Shown: positions 45,001-53,635, counted from the first letter of the stretch. The stretch is DNA of 64,000 nucleotides from Maribacter sp. PR1 (GCF_028464145.1 NZ_JAQPCG010000003.1:372001-436000); one strand, 5' to 3'. Notes: a model not told the origin generated them from the sequence alone. Program-made: numbers and translations.

Positions 45001-46180
45001 TCTCCAACGGAAACCATGGTTCGTGCAGTTTGATGTCAAGGTCTTCAAAAGGCGTAACGGGCGGCTTTACCCCTTCCAAGGCCAAAAGGGATCTGTCGAT
45101 GTAATTCTTATCGATATAGGACTGGTATGGGCCAAAATCGTTCCTTCGGTAAAAATTGATTTTTTCGTAGATGGTTCCCGATAAAAAAAGGAATTTTGGA
45201 GCCAAAACGACACTGTTCCCTTCCGGGTTCAGAAACAATAATTGCCGTTCCAGGGCATCCTTGATGAGCGATTCCTTGGCTCCCCCGGTCATTCGGGCCA
45301 ATACGTCCGCATCGATGCCGTTGTATTTGTTCAACGAAAAATAGATGGCATCCTCCAGTGATAGTTTTTCAGGGGTTTTGGCCATCCCGCTCCAAGGATT
45401 GACCAAAATATCGGCCTTTAAGAAAGTGCCGTTTTCAGGTCTTTCCAAGGCCAGGAGCATCGGTCCCTGAATATCCAAGGTTACAAAGGGATAGTTCGCC
45501 TTGTCGTGCAGTTTCCCGTACTGAAAGTCGAACAGGTCGTATTGATAGTTCAGGCTGTCCAAAGTCTTTTGCCCCATGCTCCTGTCGGTATCCAATAATT
45601 CGAGATAGGTGTCGCGCAAGGCCAATATCTTGGAAAGCCTATCGAATTCCTTGGGTTTGACGGTCAACACTTCCAACACTCCGTTTTCAAGGATTTTGGC
45701 GATTTTCTGTTCCCTGATGACCAGATTACCGGCCTTTAGTATGCCTTTATACCGCAATTGCGAAATGGGTGCCAAAGGTTCCTTGGGGGTAAATTCGATC
45801 GGCCTTTTTTCTATTGTCCGGGTTTTATCGGCAAGTCCAAGATCGCCCAACTTTTGGGTTATGGTATGTTGCAGCCCTTCCAATTGGATCGTGTTCTTTA
45901 CCGTGTAATCGGTTTGGTCGTACATACCACCTTCCTCCATTTTGCCCAAGACCCGATTTCCATAATTCGAGAAATAGGAACTGAACTGAACGGTGTTTTC
46001 GCCCACCACCAGTTCCATGGTATCGGCAAACAGTTCATTGATCTTCTGCTGTTCGGCAGTTGTTTCTATCCCTTGATTGTTCTGAAACACCAAAATATCG
46101 GTAACCACGGCCGTATTTTCCTGGGCAAAGGCCGTATCGGGTAGGCGGACACCGCCCAAAAAATTATTGGTTTCCATCAA
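42026..46180 (-). CDS. DarB-like methylase-helicase, helicase part (split from N-terminus by TAG)
   Basis: The 1384-residue frame carries the C-terminal and middle part of a giant mobile-element methyltransferase-helicase. It starts with the end of the methylase fold (NFLGGVRLPDTAFAQENTAVVTDILVF), followed by an SF2 helicase with Walker A VGFGKTLDMA near 555, DESHKFKN near 720, TLSGTPISNS near 785 and motif VI QRNGRGVRKGN near 1048. A Glu/Lys-rich coiled tail ends it. The upstream ORF (46214-46897) is in the same frame, separated only by a TAG and 11 sense codons. Translation could restart at TTG 46180 or ATG 46177. Related proteins protect incoming DNA from restriction (phage P1 DarB). Confidence 0.85.
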   Translation of the reverse strand: MMETNNFLGGVRLPDTAFAQENTAVVTDILVFQNNQGIETTAEQQKINELFADTMELVVGENTVQFSSYFSNYGNRVLGKMEEGGMYDQTDYTVKNTIQLEGLQHTITQKLGDLGLADKTRTIEKRPIEFTPKEPLAPISQLRYKGILKAGNLVIREQKIAKILENGVLEVLTVKPKEFDRLSKILALRDTYLELLDTDRSMGQKTLDSLNYQYDLFDFQYGKLHDKANYPFVTLDIQGPMLLALERPENGTFLKADILVNPWSGMAKTPEKLSLEDAIYFSLNKYNGIDADVLARMTGGAKESLIKDALERQLLFLNPEGNSVVLAPKFLFLSGTIYEKINFYRRNDFGPYQSYIDKNYIDRSLLALEGVKPPVTPFEDLDIKLHEPWFPLEITQAFLYDTYQTLAHIAYNESTSKYMVKIETYEYQEVRKFYVRSENRSYYFTDILEGALNSTIPYISKGPKGNKKTDKARMQEIRIKFEILYKDFHNYIMGKPDLRKELELIFYRMYDAKVHPKYDGSYLKFEGLQQFTPYPSQKDTVAGIIINQGLLVNKEVGFGKTLDMALASYKLKELNLSKKTLVIGLRSTIVQLRNELLNAFPNMKLLVAHDKVVSGLANRNAFFAKIASTDCDVVLMSHDTFKFIPQSPKVIHDIISEELANLERDLNVIQEDKYSISKRVLKGLQQRRENLKATLDEVYFQMQQKQSEVINFDQMGFGHIMVDESHKFKNLMYTTRHSRVAGLNTNKGSQRSKNLLVAIRTLQKAKERDFQTTFLSGTPISNSITEVYVLFKYLIPHRMQEMNITSFDQWAQVFANKSYEFEPTVSGDYKVRERFRSFKKMKLLSSLYNEISIIVNGTTHQIDRPKMQLDVHTLKPTAAQLAYFDRIKEFLQRGDSSLLYGGKEYTEEQKSALSLIALHHMRNASIDPRLLNQELDDPGEAKLRTIASEVYKTYVETNSFKGAQAIFSDLGVPKEHFNIYDELKRILVEEYGVPKEEIVFIHDFKTDRKRLECFKRVNEGSYRVIIGSTEKLGTGTNIQQRLVRIHHVDIPYRPTDIDQRNGRGVRKGNLGAKEHFDNKVVVSFYIVENCTDALMLNNVNIKKNFIEQLTNGTIQFNRLDMGPVNDEGSIDYKTLLAVAKNDPLYLEKEELGKQLDELKLERSIFKKNRLEAQNNIHFYENELMKTDKNIANLQNDLPLWESLADKSIYFLSLLKALKIDGSTETLVIGKKLQHLLESKRKTVGEHIIVSLLDAELRLKVIDNDEHRLFVKTPNASYVHGSQKIVANPLSIAEYMHNALAKIPKTLKTQTELKDDFGKAVAANRKVLELEFDKSEQLVQMEERLEEINLSLEDKYDVEPEEKEEESTSRTKSVQKVSHTPNISL

Positions 46181-46213
46181 GTGCTTCCGAATGGTCGCAT
46201 ATTGGGCCTTGTC

Positions 46214-46897
46214 CTAAAAATTCTTGGTACATATCAAAACGGAAACCCCAGCAGGCTTTAGACAGGACAATCCCTTGTACACAAAATAGGAATGGATGTT
46301 CTTGGAAATCCGGGCCTGTAATGGATGGCCACTTAACGCGGTATCGAAAATCTTGCTCGCCCCAAAGGGAATGTTGCCGACCACAAGGTCATACTTCCTA
46401 CCGGCATCGGTCTGTGCCATATTCTCAAAGGGAACCCCAAAAATCTGGACATTGGTGTTCGGTTTGAAATTGTGTTCCAAAATACGGGTGGTCAGAATTT
46501 CCTTTTCGAAAGCGGTGTATCGTGCCGCAGGAAACTGCTTCAATAATTCCCGGATGAAAAGGCCGTTTCCCGCGCTCGGTTCCAAAACGGTCTTTGGTTT
46601 AAAATCTTCCAATCCATTCAAGAACGAGCCGATGGACCGTATAATGGGAACAGGTGTAAAATAGGAATTGAGGGAACTTTTTTCCAAGCTTGCCAGAACG
46701 GTCGGGGCATATTCCTGCCCGAAATAACGTTCCAACCGTTCCAAAAAAACGGATCGATATTCCTCATTCTTGAGGATGTCGTAAATATTGCCAAAACCAA
46801 GGTTGTTAATAAACAGATGCGGATCCGATTCTGGCGCGTGGAGGGCGTCCAGGGTCCTCACCAAATGGTCGAGGTACCTTTTCTTTGAGTATTTCAT
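46214..46897 (-). CDS. DarB-like methylase-helicase, N-terminal N6-methylase part (ends at in-frame TAG)
   Basis: The 227-residue ORF holds an N-6 adenine methylase domain with the SAM motif EPSAGNG (106-112) and the catalytic NIPF motif (175-178, an NPPY variant). It ends ICTKNF-TAG. The sequence continues in the same frame (DKAQYATIRKHL) into the 1384-residue helicase ORF, so the two were one ~1623-codon gene. A single base change (TTG to TAG) explains the stop. The truncated methylase lacks the target-recognition and helicase parts and may be non-functional unless readthrough occurs. Confidence 0.82.
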   Translation of the reverse strand: MKYSKKRYLDHLVRTLDALHAPESDPHLFINNLGFGNIYDILKNEEYRSVFLERLERYFGQEYAPTVLASLEKSSLNSYFTPVPIIRSIGSFLNGLEDFKPKTVLEPSAGNGLFIRELLKQFPAARYTAFEKEILTTRILEHNFKPNTNVQIFGVPFENMAQTDAGRKYDLVVGNIPFGASKIFDTALSGHPLQARISKNIHSYFVYKGLSCLKPAGVSVLICTKNF

Positions 46898-46934
46898 GAG
46901 TGAGTGAGTTAAGGAATTTGATTGGATGCTTATG

Positions 46935-47384
46935 CTACATAGTCAGACCTTTATTTTTATCTGGATTAATTTGTTTACGGACTTCCCGCAAATCATATTC
47001 TGAAAGTGTAAAACCTAAATTTGTTAAAAGGGCATCGTTGAATTTGCGCTTGGCAAACTCGGACCAACCAAGTAATCCATTGTGCTCTATTTCATTTTCA
47101 TGGTAATATTCTTGGGCAAGATTGATTTTACATTCTTCCACTATACACTTTCTTGAGTATCTGAGCCTTTCACAAATCCACTCGTAATTGAAATACAGTA
47201 GGTTTTGGTGCATATCCCGATTTGCCATATAGTTATCCGATACCAAATGGCCCGTTTCTTTTTCGTACATCCTCACACTTCCGTTGTCATCACATTCGCT
47301 GTCGCCGATAAAGTAAATGAACGATTTTGTTACCATGGCCATTTTAAAAACGTGTCCGTCGATTTTTTTGTACTTATTTTCCAT
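46935..47384 (-). CDS. Hypothetical protein of the element backbone
   Basis: The 149-residue protein is of mixed alpha/beta type (HVFKMAMVTKSFIYFIGDSECDDNGSVRMYEK ... FAKRKFNDALLTNLGFTLSEYDLREVRKQIN). It has no signal peptide and no known motif. The C-terminal part looks helical. It sits 37 bases upstream of the methylase-helicase gene and 1 base after the preceding hypothetical, so it belongs to the same minus-strand operon that starts at the divergent promoter near 49.5 kb. No family is recognised. Confidence 0.6.
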   Translation of the reverse strand: MENKYKKIDGHVFKMAMVTKSFIYFIGDSECDDNGSVRMYEKETGHLVSDNYMANRDMHQNLLYFNYEWICERLRYSRKCIVEECKINLAQEYYHENEIEHNGLLGWSEFAKRKFNDALLTNLGFTLSEYDLREVRKQINPDKNKGLTM

Positions 47385-47385
47385 T

Positions 47386-48657
47386 TTAGGAAGGTTTCAT
47401 TTGCACAGTCTGCACAGCTAGATTATTTTTTAGTTTTACCAAGGCAATTGGGAAATTTTTGCTGTGCGAGTAATGCCGATCGATATGCCGCAGTACGGAA
47501 CCGACAATGGGTCTAAAGTGCATTTCCTCTTGATTTTTCTCGCCTTCCGCAAAACGCCATTCCCCCGTACCGTAATGCTTTTTGAGGAACGCCGTTCTTT
47601 CATTGTTTTTTAACACAATGGCATCTTTTTCGACCACAAAATTCTTTTTGATAATGACCTCTTTCGAGAGGTACAATCTTTCTTGGGCCGAAATTTCCTT
47701 GGATTGCATGAGTTTTTTATAAGTTTCCCATTGCAATCGTGAATGTCCGTTAACTTCCTCATTGCGCCGAACATAAAGGATGCCTTTGTGGATACCAAGT
47801 TGTAGACCGTGCTTTAGATAGGCTATGAGTTCTATCTTGCTGTCCAGAAAGCGTTCCTTGAATTCCTGCATGCCGAAATAGAGGGATTCGGATTTTGGTG
47901 CCGTCTCCAGAAAGGACTGAAACACCAAGTAGCGCTCCGTAGCTTCCGTAAGGGTCATGATATTGTATTTTCCTTCTAATTCCGAAAGATGGAACTGTTT
48001 GCCTACATATTGTATGGGATCGGATACCACCTGCTCGCTTGGTAGTAAAATCGATTCCTTGAAATAGGGATTGCTTTGGAAGGTCAGTTGGACGGCATCA
48101 TTATAAAATGCCGCAATACTTCTGCTATCCTTTCTTTCGTTTTGCAATCGGTCGGCCCCATAAAAGGAATGCTCAAATCGAAGCGAACTTTTTTCTACCG
48201 GATGTAAGGCCGAAACCGATTGACGCAAGCCTCGACCGTCGTAGGTTTTCCATAAAGGAATATTACCGTGGGTAGTGCTGGCCATAAAAAAGGTATGGGT
48301 ATTGAACTGAAACCCGAATTTTATCGTGCACAAAAGCGAATCGCTTTCCAAAATCCTAAAATTCCCGATAGGAACGATTTTATGGTCGTGGTTGACCAGT
48401 AGTTCTTTTTCCTTGCCTTGGGCCAATAGCTTTTTAAGGTTTCCATCGATATAGCCCTTTTTGGCAAGGTTTAGCCGTTTGATATAATCGAGCTTTTTAA
48501 GGTCCTTGACTTCATCAGTGGTTATCGAGTCATATTCCAGCTTACCAAAAGCCCTAAAATCTATATCTTTCGACATTTGCCTGTAATTATTGACAGTATG
48601 GTACAAGCGCCTTGCAAAGCGTGCAGCCCTTTTCCAAATTGGGATTTTATTCTCCAT
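47386..48657 (-). CDS. Hypothetical protein of the element backbone
   Basis: I chose the ATG at 48657 (MENKIPIWKRAARFARRLYHTV), giving 423 residues and an 11-base overlap with the M23 peptidase gene; the frame extends 33 bases further up. The protein is basic and has no recognised domain. It has weak globular segments such as IGNFRILESDSLLCTIKFGFQF and a cluster of Lys near KEVIIKKNFVVEKDAIVLKNN. It is conserved-looking in length for a backbone gene of flavobacterial conjugative elements, but its role is unknown. Confidence 0.6.
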   Translation of the reverse strand: MENKIPIWKRAARFARRLYHTVNNYRQMSKDIDFRAFGKLEYDSITTDEVKDLKKLDYIKRLNLAKKGYIDGNLKKLLAQGKEKELLVNHDHKIVPIGNFRILESDSLLCTIKFGFQFNTHTFFMASTTHGNIPLWKTYDGRGLRQSVSALHPVEKSSLRFEHSFYGADRLQNERKDSRSIAAFYNDAVQLTFQSNPYFKESILLPSEQVVSDPIQYVGKQFHLSELEGKYNIMTLTEATERYLVFQSFLETAPKSESLYFGMQEFKERFLDSKIELIAYLKHGLQLGIHKGILYVRRNEEVNGHSRLQWETYKKLMQSKEISAQERLYLSKEVIIKKNFVVEKDAIVLKNNERTAFLKKHYGTGEWRFAEGEKNQEEMHFRPIVGSVLRHIDRHYSHSKNFPIALVKLKNNLAVQTVQMKPS

Positions 48658-49483
48658 GAGTATTGGGTTTAATATCCATGACTTCGGCATAGATGGTTTT
48701 CTTTAGGTTAAAGGATGGCCTTGGATCGATTTTGACTTCATTCTTCCAAACTTCGTAATGCAGATGAAATCCCGTGGAACTACCCGAACTACCAACCGTT
48801 GCTATAAGCTCATGTTGGTCAATAGTCTGTCCTTTGGCGACCAATACCTTTTCCAAATGTCCGTAGAGGGTCTTAAAACCGAACCGGTGCCTGATGATAA
48901 TATGGATGCCATAACCATTTTCTGAATAAATGACCTCGGACACGGTTCCCGCGGCCGATGCATATATAGGCTTGCCAGATGGAGCGGCCAGATCGATACC
49001 AAAATGGGTTTTCGTTTTTTTGGAAATGGGATGGGTACGCATGCCATACCTACTTGACAATGAATAATTGCCCTTTTCCAAGGGAACACACGAGGGAAAC
49101 TGGTGCAGGAGTTCCGGTCGGTATGTCAAATATGTTTCCAAAGCAGCTATATAGGAGTAATCCGGAATTTGATACAGGTACTTGGCAATCCGTTCTTCAA
49201 TGGCCAATAACAAATGTTCCCGTTCCTTATCCACAATGGTACTATCAAAGCGGTCGGTTTTAAAATTGTCCTTTAGCCGTTCCCCGTAATTTTCCATGGC
49301 AACGGTTGTTTCCCGAAGTTTTGAATCCGAAAAACCGAAACCATTTCCGATGACATAGAAAAGACAAAGAAGTATCAGAAAAAGCAAGTGGGCCAGTTCC
49401 TTTCGACCCATACCGCTGACATAGCAATGTCCAACTATTCGCATTTTTTTCCCCAATAAATTTGCAGATTCAAAAAAATTCAT
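48647..49483 (-). CDS. M23 family metallopeptidase (peptidoglycan hydrolase)
   Basis: The 278-residue protein has one N-terminal membrane anchor (about residues 31-48, LAHLLFLILLCLFYVIGN) and a C-terminal LytM domain. The zinc motifs are intact: THFGIDLA (HxxxD) near 163 and HLHYEV near 245, with GYGIHIIIRHRFGFKTLYGHL between. In conjugative elements such enzymes open the cell wall for the T4SS. It is the first gene of the minus-strand operon and is preceded by a consensus promoter that overlaps the divergent one. Confidence 0.87.
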   Translation of the reverse strand: MNFFESANLLGKKMRIVGHCYVSGMGRKELAHLLFLILLCLFYVIGNGFGFSDSKLRETTVAMENYGERLKDNFKTDRFDSTIVDKEREHLLLAIEERIAKYLYQIPDYSYIAALETYLTYRPELLHQFPSCVPLEKGNYSLSSRYGMRTHPISKKTKTHFGIDLAAPSGKPIYASAAGTVSEVIYSENGYGIHIIIRHRFGFKTLYGHLEKVLVAKGQTIDQHELIATVGSSGSSTGFHLHYEVWKNEVKIDPRPSFNLKKTIYAEVMDIKPNTHGE

Positions 49484-49490
49484 ATATTTG
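49462..49490 (+). promoter_or_regulatory. Plus-strand promoter of the primase-like gene
   Basis: TTG at 49462-49464, an 18-nt spacer and TATATTTG at 49483-49490 match the consensus. The promoter lies 43 bases before the ATG at 49533 and faces away from the M23 promoter. Confidence 0.75.
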
Positions 49491-49499
49491 CTTTATCTA

Positions 49500-49529
49500 C
49501 AAATTTATAATTTATTTGCAAATAAGCAA
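49500..49529 (-). promoter_or_regulatory. Minus-strand promoter of the M23-methylase operon
   Basis: On the minus strand, TTG (49527-49529), a 19-nt spacer and TAAATTTG (49500-49507) match the consensus, and the M23 start codon lies 17 bases downstream. The element interlocks with the opposite-facing promoter at 49462-49490. Confidence 0.72.
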
Positions 49530-49532
49530 GAA

Positions 49533-50759
49533 ATGATAAAAAATTGGCTAACAGAAGACCATCGCATCGACCTCCCGAAGCTTTTTAAGCATCTTGGCTT
49601 TCGAGCGGTACAACGGGAAAGAACACATTATCTATACAAAGGTAACGGCGCGCAATACGTTATCCTCAACACCGAAAAGGGCTATCTGTACTATAAAATA
49701 GAACGCCCGGATGAAAAACTATCGGCCTCGGATCTGATTACCGAACATGTATCGAAAACCGAGGGAATGGACAAAGAAATGCTCTGGGACAAAGTGGACA
49801 CCTATTATAGAGAGGTGTTACGGACAGAAAGTTTATTGGTTAGCGACAATACAGAAAGCACCGTTGAAACAGTAACAAAAGATTTCAACCATTTTCTTGG
49901 TTATGCCTTACCCTTGGATAAAAACACCGATGGACTCTACAAAAATTTGGACGATATGGCACCTTTTGAGGGGCGCATCTTCAAAAATAAGGAAGACGAA
50001 GTCCTATTTCCACTGTTCAATATCCAGAACGAGATCTGTGGGTATTTTACGGATACCGAGCAAGAGGTGCTACCTTATAAGGAATCGGCCATCAAACATT
50101 CGTTGTGGTATTCCAATATTCCCAAAAAAATCGATGGACTGTTCCTTTTTAAAAATCCTAAAGAGGCGTTGGCGTTCCATAGAAAATTCCAGTTTAAAAA
50201 CGTCGTATATCTCGCTTTGGGGACTATCAATGCCCAAACGACACGAATTCTTTTTCAAATCCAGCGTTTGACCAAGGTGGATAAGCTTTTTTTGAGCTTT
50301 ACGGGCGATAAAAAACTGGAGGGGTATTTACGCGACCTGCATTTTATATCCTATGTGGAGGATTCGGATTTTAAACTGCATTTGACCGATAGGGATATGG
50401 TAATCGATTTCCCAATGGGAAACGAGAAATCCTTTTCCCGATTTTATGAGCATACGCGGCGGTTCAATACCGAACTGGCCCAGAGTTTTCTGAAATACAA
50501 TAAGATCATCGACCAGAACCGATTGAACCGATATAGCATCATGGTATCCAAAGACGGGGAGCAGATCAAAGTGCGCCTGCCTTTGGAGACCAATGCCATA
50601 AAGTTATTGGTCTGGTCGTACTATAAAAATTATTTGGACAAGACCATCGAAATCCTCAAACCGACAGCCCACAATTGGTATTCGGAATGGGAATTGGCAG
50701 AAAGCCAAACCAAAAAAAGGAAGGAGGTGCAGTGGAAAGAGTATAGAATCGCACTATAA
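49533..50759 (+). CDS. Primase-like (Toprim-related) protein
   Basis: I chose the ATG at 49533 (MIKNWLTEDHRIDLPKLFKHLGF), since the upstream in-frame codons overlap the promoter. The 408-residue protein starts with a Cys-less version of the primase CHC2-finger fold (LFKHLGFRAVQRERTHYLYKGNGAQYVILNTEKGYLYYKI). It also has a central region (GLFLFKNPKEALAFHRKF ... VDKLFLSFTGDKKLEGYLRDL) resembling a Toprim domain in which the acidic motif is weak. It may act in plasmid or ICE replication or bind DNA ends. Its layout is similar to the longer gene at 51816. Confidence 0.6.
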   Translation: MIKNWLTEDHRIDLPKLFKHLGFRAVQRERTHYLYKGNGAQYVILNTEKGYLYYKIERPDEKLSASDLITEHVSKTEGMDKEMLWDKVDTYYREVLRTESLLVSDNTESTVETVTKDFNHFLGYALPLDKNTDGLYKNLDDMAPFEGRIFKNKEDEVLFPLFNIQNEICGYFTDTEQEVLPYKESAIKHSLWYSNIPKKIDGLFLFKNPKEALAFHRKFQFKNVVYLALGTINAQTTRILFQIQRLTKVDKLFLSFTGDKKLEGYLRDLHFISYVEDSDFKLHLTDRDMVIDFPMGNEKSFSRFYEHTRRFNTELAQSFLKYNKIIDQNRLNRYSIMVSKDGEQIKVRLPLETNAIKLLVWSYYKNYLDKTIEILKPTAHNWYSEWELAESQTKKRKEVQWKEYRIAL

Positions 50760-50885
50760 AATGGAAAAAGGACGCTCCCGCCCTCTTTCCTTCAAATTCC
50801 GTAACTCACAAATCACTCCTGATTTGCAGTTATGTACTCAAAAGTAACAAATTCAAATTTCGTAACAATTAAAAATCACTCAAAA

Positions 50886-51746
50886 ATGGAAAAACAAGCA
50901 GAAAAACAAATCGAAAAAGTCTTCGTCAACGTAAGCCAGGTCTGGTTTAAGGGCGAAGCCATTTCCAAGGATCAGGACACCTATAAGGTCAAAACCGATG
51001 ATGGCAGAACCTTTACAATGCCCAAGATGAACGAGGAAGGTGGAAAAAACGAGGACATACAGATCCGGGAAAACTTGGACCATCAATTTGCTAAGGAAGA
51101 CGTAAAAAGGCGTTTGGAAGGAGCCTATATCAGTTTTCAAAAGTTGGACGATAATGTTCAGGAATCCCTTTTGGAAGGCAAGGAGCGTTTGATCAAGACC
51201 ACCTATATCAGTGATGGACAGTTGAAAAGTTCTGTCAAAATGGTGCAAATGGTCTATAATCCCAATACTGGTTCCAAATTGGACGTACAGATCAGACGTA
51301 ACGAACAGATCAAATTGGAAGATGCGAATGCCTACCAATATCAATTTACCAAGGAGGAATACAATGCCATGGTTAAAGAAGGTCAAACCATTCAATTTAC
51401 CGGTACTTCCTTGAACGGGGACACCTTCCAAAAACTGGCCTACTATGAGCCAAGACTGAACGATATCCGTACAAAACCGGCAGTTTCCGCCAATATGTAC
51501 GTACTCGGGCAACAATTGACCAAGGAGCAGGCCGACACCATGAACAAAGGGGAAGAAGTCAAAATCACTATCCGTAAGACCAAAAAAGGGCCTTTGACCT
51601 ATATGGTCAGATGGAGTGCGAAAGGGCAACGTTTTCTCTACAGGGATTTGGAGAAAGCGAAACTCAAGGATATGGAGGTCAAAGCGGGGACAACCCTTGA
51701 CAGCGAAAAAAAAAAGAAACAGCCTAGCAACGCCATGAGCCTGTAG
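50886..51746 (+). CDS. DUF3945 domain protein
   Basis: I chose the ATG at 50886 (MEKQAEKQIEKVFVNVSQVWFKG), giving 286 residues; the frame extends 54 bases upstream without a credible N-terminus. Two repeated DUF3945-type blocks are seen, with YQYQFTKEEYNAMVKEGQTIQFTG and MYVLGQQLTKEQADTMNKGEEVKI as the clearest parts. DUF3945 proteins are typical of Bacteroidota conjugative elements and their function is unknown. It lies between the two primase-like genes on the same strand. Confidence 0.8.
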   Translation: MEKQAEKQIEKVFVNVSQVWFKGEAISKDQDTYKVKTDDGRTFTMPKMNEEGGKNEDIQIRENLDHQFAKEDVKRRLEGAYISFQKLDDNVQESLLEGKERLIKTTYISDGQLKSSVKMVQMVYNPNTGSKLDVQIRRNEQIKLEDANAYQYQFTKEEYNAMVKEGQTIQFTGTSLNGDTFQKLAYYEPRLNDIRTKPAVSANMYVLGQQLTKEQADTMNKGEEVKITIRKTKKGPLTYMVRWSAKGQRFLYRDLEKAKLKDMEVKAGTTLDSEKKKKQPSNAMSL

Positions 51747-51815
51747 TTCCCTTTTTTAATTAACTCAATGCAAAGGCCGATATGCTTGGCGTGTCGGCCA
51801 TTTTAAACCCTTCCC

Positions 51816-53381
51816 ATGAAAAGTCCGAACTATAGGGATGATCCCGAACATTATAAACGGTCGATCGCCAAGATTAATGAAGAGGTCAATTTTCCCATGT
51901 ACCTGCACCAAAACGGTTATCAACTCATAACCAAAAGTGCCGGTTCCATGGAGTTTCAAAACGACGAAGACCGGATCGTACTGCAAACCAAAAGAAATCC
52001 CGTTACCTATTTCAACCGGAACGATTCCTTTGACAAAGGATTGTTCTTTAAATACCTGATGCAACGCAGCGAAAATTTTTATAAAGCCGTGCAGGCGGGG
52101 CTGGAAATCGCCGCTAGAGCCTATGGCCTGGAACATAACGCTTTGCGGGCCAATAAACCGAACACCTTTGTGAAATCCTTGGAAGAAAACTACAATATCG
52201 TGCCCTTGCGGAATTCCCAATATTTGAGGGTACAGCGAAGTATTTCCAGAAAAACGCTAAACACCGAAGCATTCAAAGGGCGAATTTTTAACGCCTATCA
52301 CATTCGGGACAATGGCGGAAAAATCGCCAATATTGCCTTTCCGAAATACGATTTGGAAGGAAACGCAAAAAACTACATCCTCTACAACAGACCCTACCGA
52401 AGTAAAAAGGACAATGAAATCAAAAAGTTTCGATTGGTACTGAACCAGAAAGACCATTTTTTGTTTCATTCCAAGCCTATTGACCGACCTGCTCGCATAC
52501 TATTCGGGGAAAGTGGTATCGACCTGCTGTCCTATCACGAGCTTTACGGAAAACCTGATAATTTTTACGTGTCCTTTGGGGGAAATGTGTACCAAGAAAA
52601 ATTGCAGTTCTTCGTTCAACTGATCGAACCAATACTGCAAACCAAGAAAACAGAACTGATATCCATCACGGACAACGACCTCAAAGGCCATGAGTTCGAC
52701 CTAAAGATCTTTACTGCGGTCATCAATCGGTACAATCCGAACATCTATATAGAAACCGCATTTCGGTCGGGCAAAGTGAGTATGGGCATTCATTATACCG
52801 AAAAAGTCAGGGGGCAATTGTCCCATCATACGACTATTCTAAACAAAAAATTGACTTCCGATATAGAAAAGGACTATTTGGTTTTTGACCTTGTACGCTG
52901 TGTCGGGTTCTCGGACAAAATCCTTTTGGAGTTCTCCCTGAACGAAGTAGTCAACACTCCACATATCGAACAAAAGCAAAACGTGTTCAAAACCCTGCTG
53001 AATATGGTTAATGCTCTGTATCTGCCTTTTCAGACCGACCTCCACAAATCGCAGGGAAAAGACTGGAACGATGACCTTTGCGCTTCCAAAAGCATAACAT
53101 ACCTAAAAATGGACGCAGTTGTTCCAAATGTTATCGCAGTTGGGGATAAAATCGAATTGCATACGACCAAAGGCCCTGAAGGTGGCACTAACCAAGGTTT
53201 AGTAAAATCCATAAAGAAAAATAGTGTGGTATGCGACTTTGGCTTGAACTATACCTATGCCATTCCATATTCTGCCATACACTCCCATTTTAAGAAAAGT
53301 GCTGCCCAGGTTATCGAACAAGGCAGCGAAAAATCAAAAATGAATTCAAAAAACAATACCTTACAAAACAATTTGTCATGA
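51816..53381 (+). CDS. Toprim domain primase-like protein
   Basis: The 521-residue protein has a Cys-less primase-finger-like N-terminus (FPMYLHQNGYQLITKSAGSMEFQNDEDRIVL). A Toprim domain follows, with the Gly/Glu motif LFGESGIDLLSY near 229 and the DxD-type motif SITDNDLKGHEFD near 288. The tail contains KSQGKDWNDDL, also usual in DUF3991/Toprim plasmid proteins. It probably primes or assists element replication after transfer. It overlaps the following small gene by 4 bases (ATGA). Confidence 0.78.
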   Translation: MKSPNYRDDPEHYKRSIAKINEEVNFPMYLHQNGYQLITKSAGSMEFQNDEDRIVLQTKRNPVTYFNRNDSFDKGLFFKYLMQRSENFYKAVQAGLEIAARAYGLEHNALRANKPNTFVKSLEENYNIVPLRNSQYLRVQRSISRKTLNTEAFKGRIFNAYHIRDNGGKIANIAFPKYDLEGNAKNYILYNRPYRSKKDNEIKKFRLVLNQKDHFLFHSKPIDRPARILFGESGIDLLSYHELYGKPDNFYVSFGGNVYQEKLQFFVQLIEPILQTKKTELISITDNDLKGHEFDLKIFTAVINRYNPNIYIETAFRSGKVSMGIHYTEKVRGQLSHHTTILNKKLTSDIEKDYLVFDLVRCVGFSDKILLEFSLNEVVNTPHIEQKQNVFKTLLNMVNALYLPFQTDLHKSQGKDWNDDLCASKSITYLKMDAVVPNVIAVGDKIELHTTKGPEGGTNQGLVKSIKKNSVVCDFGLNYTYAIPYSAIHSHFKKSAAQVIEQGSEKSKMNSKNNTLQNNLS

Positions 53382-53635
53382 AGACCATGGAACCATTATC
53401 CGAAGAATTAAAGGACAACCAATACTACGTTTCCCTTTTGAACGCACTTATCGAGGAAAACGATATGGAACTAAAGCACCGTTTGCAAAAAGCGGATACC
53501 TATGCCCGGTTCATCAATGAGCAGGCAGGCCTTTTAATGGACGAGACCATCGATCATATCGAAAAAAATGAGGTCGCCTTCCCTATCGCCTCCTCTTTGG
53601 TGATCCAACAATGGAAGGAGCGGATGTTCCGATAA
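53378..53635 (+). CDS. Small helical hypothetical protein
   Basis: The 85-residue acidic helical protein (SEELKDNQYYVSLLNALIEENDMELKHRLQKADTYARFINEQAG) overlaps the primase-like stop by 4 bases and precedes the coupling protein by 36 bases. It has no recognised domain. It may be an accessory of primase or T4CP, judged from position only. Confidence 0.6.
   Translation: MKTMEPLSEELKDNQYYVSLLNALIEENDMELKHRLQKADTYARFINEQAGLLMDETIDHIEKNEVAFPIASSLVIQQWKERMFR

Noticed and set aside
46214..46216. Reassigned TAG codon as explanation for the split methylase-helicase
   Set aside because: TAG serves as a normal stop elsewhere in the window (for example hipB and traF), so genome-wide recoding is unlikely.
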